From: Closterium sp. Naga37s-1
Taxonomy: Eukaryota > Streptophyta > Zygnematophyceae > Desmidiales > Closteriaceae
Direction: 5' to 3'
Length of the DNA stretch: 64,000 nucleotides
Assembly (NCBI GenBank): GCA_947471745.1
Contig: CANJKZ010000020.1
Location: 310,001 to 374,000, forward strand
Made by a program: the position numbers and the translations under genes. Below, piece by piece: positions 20,101-30,690 of this stretch. The notes under the pieces were generated by a model, which searched no databases, was not told the origin of the DNA, and was given only the letters and a program-made list of their open reading frames with translations. Numbering within the stretch: position 1 is the first letter of the stretch; every line of letters begins with the position of its first letter.

Positions 20101-20500
20101 ACACGCCCTCATGATCCTCCCATGAGCCTCTCATGAGCCTCCCATGAGCCTCCCATGAGCCGCTCATGAGCCTCCCATAAAGCCTCTCATGAGCCTCTCA
20201 TAAAGCTAGCCTCCAATGAAGCCTCTCATGAAGCCAGCCTCCCAAGAATCCTCCCATGAAGCCTCTAATGAAGCCTCTCATGAAGCCAGCCTCTCATGAA
20301 GCCTCCCATGAAGCCTCTCATGAGCCTCTCATGAAGCCAGCCTCCCATGAAACCTTTCATGAGCCTCTGATGAACCTCCCACGAAGCCTCCCATGAAGCC
20401 TCTCATGAAGCCAACCTCTCATGAAGCCTCCCATGAAGCCTCAAATGAAGCCTCCCATGAAGCCTCTCATGAAGCCTCTCATGAGCATCTCATGAGCCTA
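20101..20500. repeat. Minisatellite of (c)atgaagcctcc/ctct-type units
   Basis: About 400 bp of irregular tandem units of 11-12 bp alternate between catgagcctcc and catgaagcctct. Occasional inserted 'agccagc' steps break the register. There is no coding meaning. Confidence 0.9.
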
Positions 20501-20732
20501 CGGTGTAATGCCGCATCTGTGCGCTCAAGGAAACGGTGTCATCACAATGCGTAGTGAGTTATAAAACCGCACTGTACATGCTACGCAAAATACAACCACC
20601 TCACCATGTACTTGTAAAACTAATAACAAAATAATGGCAGCAAATGTGAAGGCAACTCATGCCCATACTCATGCCTGCATTCTGATAACGGTGGTCAGAA
20701 CACATACTCATTCAGGAACCAGGTGCCCTCAG

Positions 20733-23700
20733 TCACAAACACTGAACCACATGCACCACCCGATCCAAATTCTCAATCGGCGTCACGACATAACTGTCAC
20801 CGGGGTCGCCTCCAGAGTGCAGGTCATAAGTTGAGGCCCCTAGGGCCTCGTCCACCCCGGCCTTTTGCAAGCGCTGCAAAAAACAGAAATCGATCCTTAC
20901 AGGAAACATCTGTCCTAAAAACAAGCAGCACCTTGGCAAGAAAAGGGTCATCTCCTGCACATGCCTCAACTTACGAGAAGCACGGTTTGCCATGGAAACT
21001 TGGCGACGCTCTGACCCAACCATGGCAAGTGGCTCCTCTAGTCGAGCCAGTGTCTCCGCCATCAGCCAGTGCACGGTGAACCTGTTGTGGCAAGGGAGAG
21101 ACATAGGGAGGAAACAGTAAACATGATGAACTTGGCGCGGCAATGGAGGAATTGGGTGGGGAAATGGGAGTGTCTAAGCCGTGAGCATAGAAATATGTGC
21201 CCATTTGGGCATACATGCTGTACATACTAAACACTGTAAGGTCGATTGCGACATATCATGAATCAGTGGAATGCACCTGAATAGTTGAACTTTCCACCCC
21301 ATAGCGTGCCAATGCACACGGAAAGTTTGCCATGTCCTCCGGCAAGGCCTTGCTGTAGGCCTCCTGTAAAACTGCCACCTTACGCTTGCCACCCTGGCTG
21401 TTGACCACTACCATCTTTTTGGAAGTTTTAGTCATCGTAGGCTGGCCCGTCAACATTGCTTGACGATTTTAGGAGCACATGGAACAATTACCTTAACATA
21501 TGCCCCGTTAGGGCACCACAAAAAACCTCCCGACATCACTGCATTCGTTTGTCGGGGCACCACAAAAAAACCTCCCGACATCACTACATTCGTTTGTCAC
21601 AAAACTATGGGACAGAGCCATGGCCTAGACAAAAACTCCGCCGACTATGCACGCTATTCGCACCTCCGCCATGGCCGCCATTTACTTCTTGCTGCTTTGG
21701 ATTGATGTGGGCAGCACCCGTATGGCCCGCCAAATCTTATTCGCTGATAATATGGCCTTGTTGATTTGCCTTCTATTGGAGGAACGATATGGTCGCTTCA
21801 CCAAGCGCACATGTCCGTGTTCAAACAGATTTGCTGAATACTCTTTTGATACGCCCCATGTCTCCAGGGCATATGGGAGGTGGACGAGCGCGTGCACCTT
21901 GATCAGCCGCCACTTGGACTTCTGACTCGGAAACTATCTTTTCAGCTCGGCAAGCACGCTGCATCGGCAAAGGAAGGGGAGGGGGTTTTACTTCCACTTG
22001 TCATAACGACGTGAAAGGATTCGGCATCAAACGTCACATGGGTTTGCGTACGTTGTGCTCACAGGAAGTACATCAACACAATGAAGGCTACAACCCACTC
22101 ACTTCTGTTGCTTCTCATAGGAAGAGTCAATGGTACAGTCTGTGTACCTCTCCACATCGAATGCTGCGGCGTACCACTCCAGAAACATCTTAAAACGAGG
22201 GTCTAGATTTGACAAGCGGGGGTTCAGAAGTTTTTGTTTTGAACCAGGCTTGCCAGCGCGAAAGTGTTGGCTAGCGAAAGCCTGGATTTTGTGCGGACGC
22301 TTTTCCTCTGCAGTAACAACTCGCCTGGGTTTGGGGTTTTGGGTGTCAAATGTGCACCGGCGCTTTAATGACGTCCAACTCGGCGTCTGACAAGATCCCT
22401 TCGAAGATGAACATCGAGACCTGCATTATCGCCTGTGTTTGACCGAGGCGTATTTGGCCGCACCCTCGAAATACTTCCCCGGTTTTGGGAACTTAATGCC
22501 CGCAGCCCTTGCAAGATGGTACAATGTCTCGTGACGTCTGCAACATGTCAGCACACCCACGATTTAGGAAAACAACCTTACCCAGGGCCGGAGAAGTGTT
22601 TGGCCCAGGGGAATCACATCCGTTGCCATACCTATCCATGATGGCAAGCACTCCTGGTGAATTTGTCTCTCGCAGCTACACCAATATGTGCTTCCATAAT
22701 CCGATGTCGACGACATGGAGCATTTCCGGGAGCACAACCCGTACGGGTACCTCCATGGAGTCCACGCGAAGTTCCACTTCCAAAGAAAACACTGCGTAAG
22801 GATGGACCAACATAGCAATGATGATGAGGTGACGCATTTGTCAAGACGGCCTAGTACAACATCGGCAGGTTATTTCAACAAGTAACTCAATGGGGTGTGT
22901 GCGTAGGTCGTTGCTCTAGGTGGGGTCGAGCATTGCCCCATTCTGGCGCTTTTGGTCGCGTATAGGAAACACGTGGTCCATGCAGACGAGAAACTCGGCC
23001 GGCACCTCGCACATGGAGCAGGGTTTGTTTGCCCACTGCTACATTGTCACGATTACCTTGCAACCCTCCGGATAGTCACACGCATATGCGTACATGAAGG
23101 GGTACAAGATACTTTTGATACCGTTGGGATCGTCTATTGACGCCCCCACGTTTGCATCTATGGAGTGCATGGTCGGATGTTTAGTGTGTTGAATAGTTAC
23201 AGCAAACCACCAGATGTGTGCTATGCCTACAACGAGACTTGCAAGGCCACACTCACAAGTAGGATGCGCTGATCAAAGGCTCGAAAACAATGTCGAGGCA
23301 CTTGTTGAAAAGATCCGTCTTCGCACTAGCGGGTAGATCCCCGTCTGACATCGGTAGCAACGCCACCAATGACGTGGACAAATCCTTCCAACGGGCAGCT
23401 CGAGGGATGTTTGCAATGGTTCTTTGCTGAGGGCACACATTCTCCCGGCCATTGTGGCTCAGATGGGTCACATCGCTTGATGCGATGAGAGCCGCTACGA
23501 CACCCTCCTTGTTTGGCAGATCCACCTTGCGTGTATGGATGAGCATCAACGTGTGTAGTGGCTGTCTAGATACAATGGGCGTAGCGTGAAAAGGTCGCTC
23601 AACAATCTCGTGTCGATGCACTTGATTCTGACATGGCAGCCACCGGTTTCCTGTAACCAATTTGCAAATGACTTCTCAAATTTCATCCGTTCGCACTGTA

Positions 23701-24150
23701 CGGGGTGAGTGTATATGGGAAGTTCAGCATGTACTTGCCCCAGAGTCCGCTATCGCCTTCCACCTCTCAACTGCACCCTCATTGTGCTAGTTGTAAACGG
23801 GTTCGCACTCGGAAACCCAGATGTGTCTTCCCCCCCATCGTTGTGATGGTTGCCTAGGTCGAATACCCCGTAGTTCACCATGATAAGAACCGCATGGGGC
23901 TAACCTGATGTGGGCGACTGTTTGCCATTGGATGCAATTCACCAATCTCAAGTGGCGTGCTACTAGGGGCGGGCCTTACTCGATTGCGAGTGAGAAGGCA
24001 TACCAGTTCACAGCCGGAGAGCATTACAACGTGTTGATCCACTTCCCAAGCCCGAAGGAGGTGGAGGCAATGCCGGAGAAAACTGTGGGTGGTGAATTAT
24101 ATGACGGAGACGATGAGCCGGTGGCGTCTTTTGAGGCTTTGTTAACTTAG
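20733..24150 (-). mobile_element. Plavaka-type (CMC superfamily) DNA transposon, degraded transposase
   Basis: Read on the minus strand, the translated pieces follow the Plavaka transposase in order. They are: ANWLQETGG-type N-terminal part (about 23650-23700); IASSDVTHLS with TIANIPRAAR, LVALLPMSDGD and DLFNKCLDIVFEPLI (23253-23500); ACDYPEGCKVIV with a following Cys pair (about 23080-22990); a HVVDIGLWKHIL block (about 22720-22690); KVHALVHLPYALETWGVSKE with RLVKRPYRSSNRRQ (about 21900-21780); and a C-terminal DSYVVTPIENLDRVVHVV (about 20760). The pieces lie in different frames with stops between them, so the gene is dead unless some gaps are introns. Terminal inverted repeats were not found. 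Most of it (from 21339) is repeated at 34082-38514. Confidence 0.7.
23253..23660 (-). CDS. Plavaka transposase fragment (catalytic-core N-terminal block)
   Basis: This is the longest open piece of the relic (135 residues). It carries SSDVTHLSHNGRENVCPQQR, then IANIPRAARWKDLSTSLVAL and LPMSDGDLP. In Plavaka transposases the matching block reads 'SDxTxLS...G.....P...T.GNI.k..R..PS....L.gyLP' and contains a catalytic acidic residue, here the Asp of SSD. The same piece is at 35996-36403 with one residue changed (Arg to His). Confidence 0.65.
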   Translation of the reverse strand: MVTGNRWLPCQNQVHRHEIVERPFHATPIVSRQPLHTLMLIHTRKVDLPNKEGVVAALIASSDVTHLSHNGRENVCPQQRTIANIPRAARWKDLSTSLVALLPMSDGDLPASAKTDLFNKCLDIVFEPLISASYL

Positions 24151-24479
24151 GGGCGAATGCGCGAGACAAGCAAGCAGTGGAAGGGAGCGTTGGTGGTTTA
24201 GTTTGTGATGAAAAGGGTGGTAGATAGGGGCAGGGGTGGGTGGTTGGCTAGGTACGAGAGGCACTTTATACCCTGGTTTTTATGAATCACGATGGGGCGT
24301 TTTGTGGCCAAAACAGTGGTTATGTGTAGCCCCCAGTCTCGTCATTTTAGAGACTTTGTCATCACTGAATGCTAGGGTACATTGAATCTACATAGTGTAT
24401 ACTAATCATCCTGTTCATGCAGCAATAACATGTGTGTGTGTGTGAGGTGGAATTAGAGTGCGCAAATGGCCTGGACTTC

Positions 24480-24900
24480 ATCGTGGACATTGTCGGAATG
24501 AAGTACGGAGCTATTGGCTACTTCAACCCTAGTGTCAAAGTGGGTGGTATGTAGGAGAACATGTACACAAATTGTATGCCTAAACTTTGTAAAAACATTA
24601 TATGTTGGTTTTCGATGTGGTGTAGGTACATTGTCAAGTCGAACCCCTTTTTTGGGATGTCCACTTTGAAATGTCGGCAAGCAACTCTGTGGTACAAACG
24701 ATGCGCACCTAATCCCGTTGCATTTGCCCATCCCTATTTCCAAGGGCCAACTTCACTTGCATGCAAAACAGTATTGCGCTCCTATGCACTTGTATGCAAA
24801 TGTGTCAATACCTCAGTCCTAGAGGTAATGACCCATTGGCCTATAGCTCGTTTTTATTTATTTGTTTTAGACCATGGTTCCTACCACGTCTGGATTTGCG
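24480..24900 (+). repeat. Arm 1 of a diverged inverted repeat
   Basis: Blocks here (agggccaac, then tgtatgcaaatgtgtcaata, then a T-rich tttatttatttgtttta run) recur in inverted order-preserving form at 26690-27120. One frame gives YCAPMHLYANVSIPQ against YSALMQLYANVSIPQ in the other arm, which suggests a shared coding origin. No family was recognised. Confidence 0.5.
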
Positions 24901-25771
24901 CTACATTTTGATTTCTTCTGGCAATTACTTATGCCATATAAGTATTATTGTTCAGTTGCGATTTTTCGCGACCGTGTATTTCTGCCCATCGTCTCCATTG
25001 CATGCAAAAATGGGTTCGCCCAAAAAGAAATCGTAAATCGTTCGATTATGAGTAACCTCGGATATTTCGGAAGAGAAGGGAAATAAACCCCTCTCGGAAG
25101 AGGCATGAAACCTAAACACCTTTCGTCATGGTGTTTAGGGTTGACGCCCCCCTAGACGGCATGCCATCCAGCGGGGTTTATATACATATGTAATTTGTCC
25201 CTAGCTGCGTGCATGCATGAAAGCGATGACATGAGTTATCATTTAAACAGAAATTAGCATGTATGTTTGCAACAAAATATAACACGTAAACTTTCATTCC
25301 AACGGAATTTCGTAGATGCCATTTCTCATTGTGCGCATTTTTCACTAAATATATTGCGCGCATATTGTTGACTGCTATTTGGGACCTAGAAGCTCTAAGC
25401 ACACCTTTAAATCAACGCTAGATAGTCCCCACGGGGTCACCTCCAAGGGTCCCTGGGTGCCTGGTAGAACCAGCCCCTATCCAAGGGTCCGCGTTTGTTG
25501 AAGGACTTTTCAAGCGTGAAAACGATCGTGTGCACTGAAGCACTCCTCAGCACAATTGCGGAAGCGATTACGACTGATTGGCTCGTATGCTGAAATTTCT
25601 CCTCGCGTCAATACGTCGATAGAGAAAATATTCACTCCAAAAAGTTGATTACAATGAAACACAAGCACACATTTATAGAACTACTAATGCACGAGCAAAG
25701 CAAACACAAGGCAAGCATTTAACAGTTATAAAACTGTAATATAAGACTTCACCATGTTGTCTTGGTAAAAC
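24901..25771. other. AT-rich stretch, no gene recognised
   Basis: This is part of the 4.43-kb duplication. No domain, RNA gene or strong repeat is visible; a short inverted 'acagttataaaactgt' occurs near 25722. Confidence 0.4.
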
Positions 25772-25869
25772 GGTTGTCAAACTTCAGTTGCATTTGGCTT
25801 AATCCGCTTCATTAGAATAACTGACTTCGAGTTGTATTTGATCCAAACGCCCCTGCTGACTCCCCTCGC

Positions 25870-25960
25870 GAGCACTCATGAATTCCCGTTAACATTCATG
25901 AAGCCTCGTGTGGGAAAACCGTTTTCCCGTTGCAAAACGGAATTTACCGTTTTGTACCTT
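25870..25960. repeat. Short hairpins upstream of the hairpin array
   Basis: The segment holds tcatgaa...ttcatga (about 25876-25901), gggaaaac-c-gttttccc (25912-25928, 8-bp stem) and caaaacgg-aattta-ccgttttg (about 25933-25953, 8-bp perfect stem). Together with the array at 26074 they form a hairpin-rich zone of about 400 bp. Confidence 0.7.
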
Positions 25961-26073
25961 GTCGAAATGATCACGCAATGTGGCGTGACTTTCTGGCGAA
26001 ACCTCATGTTTGCCAAGTCAACACGGGATACAGTTTTTCAACTGTAAATCCCGAGCTCCCCACGTGCCAGCCA

Positions 26074-26274
26074 GCATGACCGAGATATTTCTCAGTCATG
26101 CAGGACAGGACGATCGCGTACGCGATCGTGCGCTGTCCTGGCGCGAGACAGGGCAGTAATGTGCCCTGTCTTGTTGCGATCGTGGGCCCTGCCACGCTCG
26201 CAACAGTGCCGAAGCACACGCGTGAGCCCTGAGGGGCCACACGCGTGTGTCAGGACCCCACGGGCGGGTCCTGA
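26074..26274. repeat. Array of six adjacent hairpins
   Basis: Six inverted repeats stand end to end. 26074-26101: gcatgac...gtcatgc, 11 of 12 pairs. 26102-26139: aggacag...ctgtcct around the perfect 20-bp palindrome starting acgatcgcgt. 26146-26171: agacagggca...tgccctgtct, 10 pairs. 26172-26205: tgttgcga...tcgcaaca with cgtgg/ccacg, 13 of 14 pairs. 26215-26249: cacacgcgtg...cacgcgtgtg, 10 pairs. 26250-26274: tcaggaccc...gggtcctga, 9 pairs. Gaps between them are 0 to 9 bases. No coding frame is supported across the array, and its function is unknown. Confidence 0.9.
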
Positions 26275-26339
26275 CCTTCGCGCGCGGCTGACCTTGACCA
26301 GCGCGACTTAGTCAACGTGGCAAAACACTCGCCACTCTC

Positions 26340-26560
26340 TAAAACGCACAAAAAATATGAACTCTCAGAACTCTAATGAAAACTCACAAAAACACATGAG
26401 AAATCATGATCGCACACGCAGACTCATGAGCAATCGCGAAGTTACGCGAACTTACCGAAACTCACGAGAACTCATGCGCTCTCACGGAAACTCATGAACA
26501 TTCATGAAATGCACTCACACACAAAAATGCACATAACTCATGAACCGCTAAGGCGATTCA
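26340..26560. repeat. Degenerate 'aactcatgag' repeats
   Basis: Short motifs of the type actcacgagaactcatg and aaactcatgaac recur irregularly through about 220 bp. They resemble the catgag units of the 20101-20500 minisatellite only loosely. Confidence 0.6.
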
Positions 26561-26689
26561 CAAAACGTAAACGCACAAATGTAAAGGACACAAATGCGCT
26601 TCTCACACTCCACAAATTACCTTAAAACAAAAACTCTCACTTTCCTTTTACCGTCGGCGAATAGGCGGTATGTTGACGTGCAAACCACA

Positions 26690-27120
26690 TTTTGCACTCA
26701 ACACATATAGCGGAAGATAACTGCCTGTAAGATTCGCGGTTGAGCGCAAAACGGGGTAAAGAACAAATCAATAAGAAAATAAAAGCGCGCTATTATGCGC
26801 ATATTTGTTCCCTCCTTGTGCTGCGTCAACCGTTTCATAGTGTTTTGAGTGGCGGTACCAGACAAACTTGCGCAGCTATACTGTGGTATTGACACATTTG
26901 CATACAACTGCATAAGGGCACTGTATTGTTCTCCTTGCCACAGATGTTGGCCCTTATTTCCAACAAATTCCTCGTGCATTCAAACTCGGCCAATGGCCCC
27001 TCATGTACAAAAAACTGCTCAATCTCATGCATGGTATGGTCGTATAGATACACACGCCACTACACCTGGTTTTGTGCTATTATGGACTCCGATGTTATAA
27101 ACACTTGGTTAGTAGAAACT
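26690..27120 (-). repeat. Arm 2 of a diverged inverted repeat
   Basis: This is the inverted partner of 24480-24900. On the minus strand it reads QYSALMQLYANVSIPQYSC within a 93-residue open frame (26698-26979). It could be part of a transposon-borne gene of unknown type. The arms flank about 1.8 kb that includes the hairpin array. Confidence 0.5.
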
Positions 27121-27257
27121 CAATGCGACAATGAGCACGCTATAGTCAACTTTTGCACCAGTGCGGTTTGACGGGACGGGTTACGTATAAGAGCGGCCAA
27201 TGAAAAAATTGGAATGACTGGGTAGGATATTCTGGATAGATGAAAATTCTGGATCAC

Positions 27258-27582
27258 TGCTATGAGTGCAATGTAGAGAGGTAGCGAGGATTGAATTAAG
27301 GTGGCAAACGAGTACAAATATGAACGAAGGCATGAGCGAACATTAATAGCGAAACGTGAAAACGGTAACGTGGTTCGTGCGAGCTAGTTAGTGCAATGCT
27401 AGCAGCAAGGTTCGGGCTAGTCCGAAAGTGTAGGCCGACTCGGGCTAGTCTAGTGATGCATGGTTTGGAAATTGTGAGGTGCAAAGGCAGCGAAATGTTG
27501 TTAGCAGTAACGGGCGAAGAAACGGTTGGTCCTGTACGCGATGTTGAGATGGGAGTTAAGGAATGCTGAAATTTTCCTTACA
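27258..27582 (-). repeat. 3' LTR of chromovirus G
   Basis: A 325-bp LTR begins tgtaagga (at 27582) next to the purine tract and ends cactcatagca (at 27258). It aligns along its length with the split LTR of chromovirus D (328 bp). Confidence 0.8.
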
Positions 27583-28220
27583 CTACCCCCCTCCCCAAGA
27601 AGGCCCTCCTCTACGTGAGTGCGTGTGTATCACGGAATCCCTAGCTTCACGGATACGTGCGTTTGCGATATTGTCTAGGGGCACCCAATTATCTTCAGAG
27701 AGGGTGTGATCCTTCCAGCGGACGAGGAATTCAATCCTCCGAAATTTATGGGGGTGGCCAATCCGGTGGCTAGAAATTTTATTGGGGTCGACAATGGGCT
27801 CCGATGCATGACGCATCATCGAAGGTGGGCGATGGTGTGTCAGCTGGCTTGTGGATGGGATATAAGGTCGAAGTGGGCAGACGTGGAATGGCGGGCTAAT
27901 GTACCAATCAGCAGGTAGCAGGAGATGGGCGGTAACGAGAATGATCATGTGGTTGATCTGGAACTGGCAGCAGTAGGGCGGACGGAGTTTCGGCACGACA
28001 CGCAGGCGTAAGTTCTAGATGTCGAGCAGAATATAATCTCTTGATGTTACGGGGCAGCGGTGGCGATTAACGTTCCTCTTAGTAACGACATTTGCGTTTT
28101 TTATTGCTTTTGCTGCGCGGTTTCAGGCGGCCTGCAAAATCTTGGCGAACGGTTGCGCACGTGGTTTCGGGTTGTCGGGGCTTGGCGTCATGAGCACTGT
28201 AGGGTTTTGCCCGTAGTTTT
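27583..28220 (-). CDS. Chromovirus G integrase C-terminus and chromodomain
   Basis: QFQINHMIILVTAHLLLPAD and HVCPLRPYIPSTSQ give the integrase C-terminal domain. The chromodomain reads DPNKISSHRIGHPHKFRRIE, FLVRWKDHTLSEDNWVPLDN. The product would tether integration to modified chromatin. The frame is interrupted. Confidence 0.8.
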
Positions 28221-28808
28221 TGTGAGAGTACACTGACGTTCTGTTGACGGTAAATGGCCCCGCCCTCGCTTGGGCGAACCTGACCTTGTAGTTGGGTGCA
28301 CGGGAGGTGTAGCTGGCTGCCTGCGGGCCGCACGAGACGTCACTCACTAGGGCGTGCAGGTCGACGATTTTTTTTTACCTGTGTGGGACCCCTGCAAAGC
28401 CGCCGAAGATGGGAAGTCGGCGGCCGACCTCGACTGGCGTGGTTGACGAGGGGATTCGTCGATTTGCGGGGACGTCGACTTGGTAAAAGTCTTCGTGTAG
28501 TGTCGACCTGGGCGGTTGATAAGCACATACACCAGTTTTTGGGTTTACCTGGTCGACCGAGTTACCTGGTCAACGAGGTTCTACGGAGGTGTATGATCAT
28601 CGTCAAAATTGTTGCAAAGTCGACCAACGCGGCAACACATGGTCGACGTGCCTCATTTAGCTCAGTGGGGCATCCCACGTAGTGAAACTCTTGTTGTTTT
28701 ACCCAATGAGCGCGCAAGTGCTAGTGAACGTGAGCGAATGCTACGATCACGCGTAGCACCCGTGCCTTCACCCGTAGTCCATCTCCCGGTGTTGAGTGAC
28801 TCTCCGCA
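28221..28808 (+). repeat. 5' LTR of Copia F
   Basis: The first 21 bases (tgtgagagtacactgacgtt...) match the start of the 3' LTR at 31291. From 28242 (tgttgacggtaaatggcc) to ctctccgca at 28808 the sequence follows the Copia C LTR in shortened form. Confidence 0.7.
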
Positions 28809-28826
28809 TGGTGCGGTGAGTGTGGA
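28809..28826 (+). other. Primer binding site of Copia F, with tRNA-like extension
   Basis: TGGTGCGGTGAGTGTGGA follows the LTR and differs at one base from the Copia C site (51616-51633). Its complement ends ...CACCGCACCA, like a tRNA 3' end. The complement of the next 30 bases contains GCGCGTTCGATC, resembling a T-arm. It is not the usual initiator-Met site, and the tRNA was not identified. Confidence 0.6.
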
Positions 28827-29178
28827 TCGAACGCGCGACCTTCGGATTAGTAGCCATCTTACCACAAACCTAAATCGTTGCTAGGCCGGCAGCACGTGTA
28901 GACCATGGCACCTACCCCGACAGAGGCCGTAGTTGTAGAGAATACCTTGGAGGCACGTGAAGCTGATGTTAGGAGATGCCACGATGCTGGCGAGTTCGGC
29001 GAGGCTCCCTTGGAGGTGCTCCTCCTAGGCACTCGTGCGTAGTGGGCGCATGAGCACTCGTCCCGACCTGGAGCAAACGGTACGTCCGCCTCCCCCCGAC
29101 CAGCACGCAACGAAGACGGCGTCAACAACAAGGTCGACGGCGGTGACCATGTCAGCAACAGAGGCACGCGGGTGACGC

Positions 29179-30690
29179 GTGGAGTGGTCCGGGCCGCCGC
29201 CGACGATGTCAGTGGGATGCAAGCACAAGTGCAGCGGCCGACCGCGGCTGCAGGTAGCTTGCGTAGCGATGTCGGTGGATGGCGTGGTTCTCCCCAGCGA
29301 AGCGGAGTTGGGCCAATGTCGGCGGCCCACCTGTCAGCGGGCGAGATCACGCCGGCATACGGCTACTTCAAGTTTTTTGCCGGACAAGATCGCCGTGCCC
29401 GCGCTGCTGAAAGGTCAGCACAACCTCATCACGTGGACGGAGTCAATAGAGCCCCAGCTGGAGATTGCCGAGCTGAAGTCGTTCGCCGACAGCGACGTAG
29501 AGACGCCGGACAAGGCTAACGTCGAGCTCCGGGCGGAGTTTTGCACTGCCCACTTGTTGACCTTTATGGTCATCTTGCAAGGCTGCTCGCCAATGGTGCA
29601 CATCTCCTTGAAGCCGTGCCGACTTCGACTGGATTCTGGCCACCAAGCGTGTCGGTTCATCATATCGACCTACAAGTCTATCGACGACCTGTACATCGGC
29701 CAGCTGGAGGAGAAGCTGACCAACATCTACATGGGTGAGCAGGAGTCGGCGACGGACTAATACGATTGTGCTCGGCGGATCCTGGCCGACATGCGGATGG
29801 CAGACGTCGACTACTCGACGACGTGTTACAGCATGCATGCCGTCAAGGGACTCCCAAACGCCTACAACCTGATGCGCCGGATGCTCGCAATACCTGGCGT
29901 GCGTGACTCGCTCAACGAGGACACATTGACGGGTCACATCATCAAGGATGAGGCGATGCAGGAGGCCGAGTGGCCCACGGAGCTCTTTTTACAGGTAAAC
30001 CACGCTGCCTTGACGAAGGAGGGACGCCAGCAGGGGTAGTTCAGGAAGCAAAATGGAGGTGGGATGTCGACGAAGGACGCCGATCGATCAAATTCGGCTC
30101 GGGACAACGGTCGCGGAGGAGGTGGTCCATGGCAGGAGTGCTGGATCTGTGGCGACCTTGACCACCTCTACTTTGAGTGCCCCGACCGCGACGAGAGCGA
30201 CGACAACGACAACAATGGAGGCCGCGGGAAGTCTGACAGTGGTCGTCGACGTTAGGAGAACAGGTCGCGCAAGGAGAAGCAGACGTCGAAGTCGACATCG
30301 TTGACGAAGGATGCCAAATCCTCCCCTGGCGCCAAGACACGAGGCAATGGAGAGGCCTCATGCTCGATGGTCGGCGTCATGGAGCTGGCCGTCTCGCTGG
30401 CACCGGAAGCTGACGAGGACTTCAAGGCGGTCACGGCCACCGTGCAGGCGAGCCCATCCGGATTTCTGCTCGACAACGGCGACTCCCACCACCTTATGAA
30501 GACGAAGGAGGCCTTCGTCGACATACACCCAAGCAGCGATGCACACCACATGCGCGGCTTCAATGGTGCACTCCAGACTGTTGAAGGCCGCGGCACTGTC
30601 GCACTGCACGGGGAGGTCGGGATACAGGTTCATGTCCCTGGCGTGCTTTACATCCCGGGCATGCAGACGAACATGTTGTCGGCTGGTTAG
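29179..30690 (+). CDS. Copia F Gag and protease region
   Basis: Gag reads HNLITWTESIEPQLEIAELK, HLLTFMVILQGCSPMVHISL and FIISTYKSIDDLYIGQLEEK, matching Copia C Gag segment by segment. A CCHC knuckle CWICGDLDHLYFECPDR lies near 30143-30190. The protease region has FLLDNGDSHHLMKTKEAFVD (about 30460) and GVLYIPGMQTNMLSAG. A GAG-pre-integrase piece (MKSTPDMWHARFVQVGVDRI) continues to about 31010. Frames are interrupted. Confidence 0.75.

Larger units (their letters stand above)
21339..25771. repeat. 4.43-kb direct duplication, copy 1
   Basis: Every base from 21339 to 25771 reappears at a constant offset of 12743 (copy 2, 34082-38514), with no insertion or deletion and only about seven substitutions seen. 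The left border falls inside the Plavaka C-terminal coding region. The right border lies 48 bases past a 'cagttataaaactg' hairpin. Copy 1 continues into transposon sequence on its left, so it is the source-like copy. Confidence 0.95.

Noticed and set aside
21339-25771. 4.43-kb repeat taken as a virus-like or Polinton-type element
   Set aside because: No capsid, protein-primed polymerase, packaging ATPase or integrase motifs are seen; the coding pieces fit a Plavaka transposase.
28640-28670. tRNA D-arm-like string ttagctcagtgggg
   Set aside because: It lies inside the Copia F LTR; no acceptor stem, anticodon arm or T-arm follows in the right spacing, so it is not a tRNA gene.
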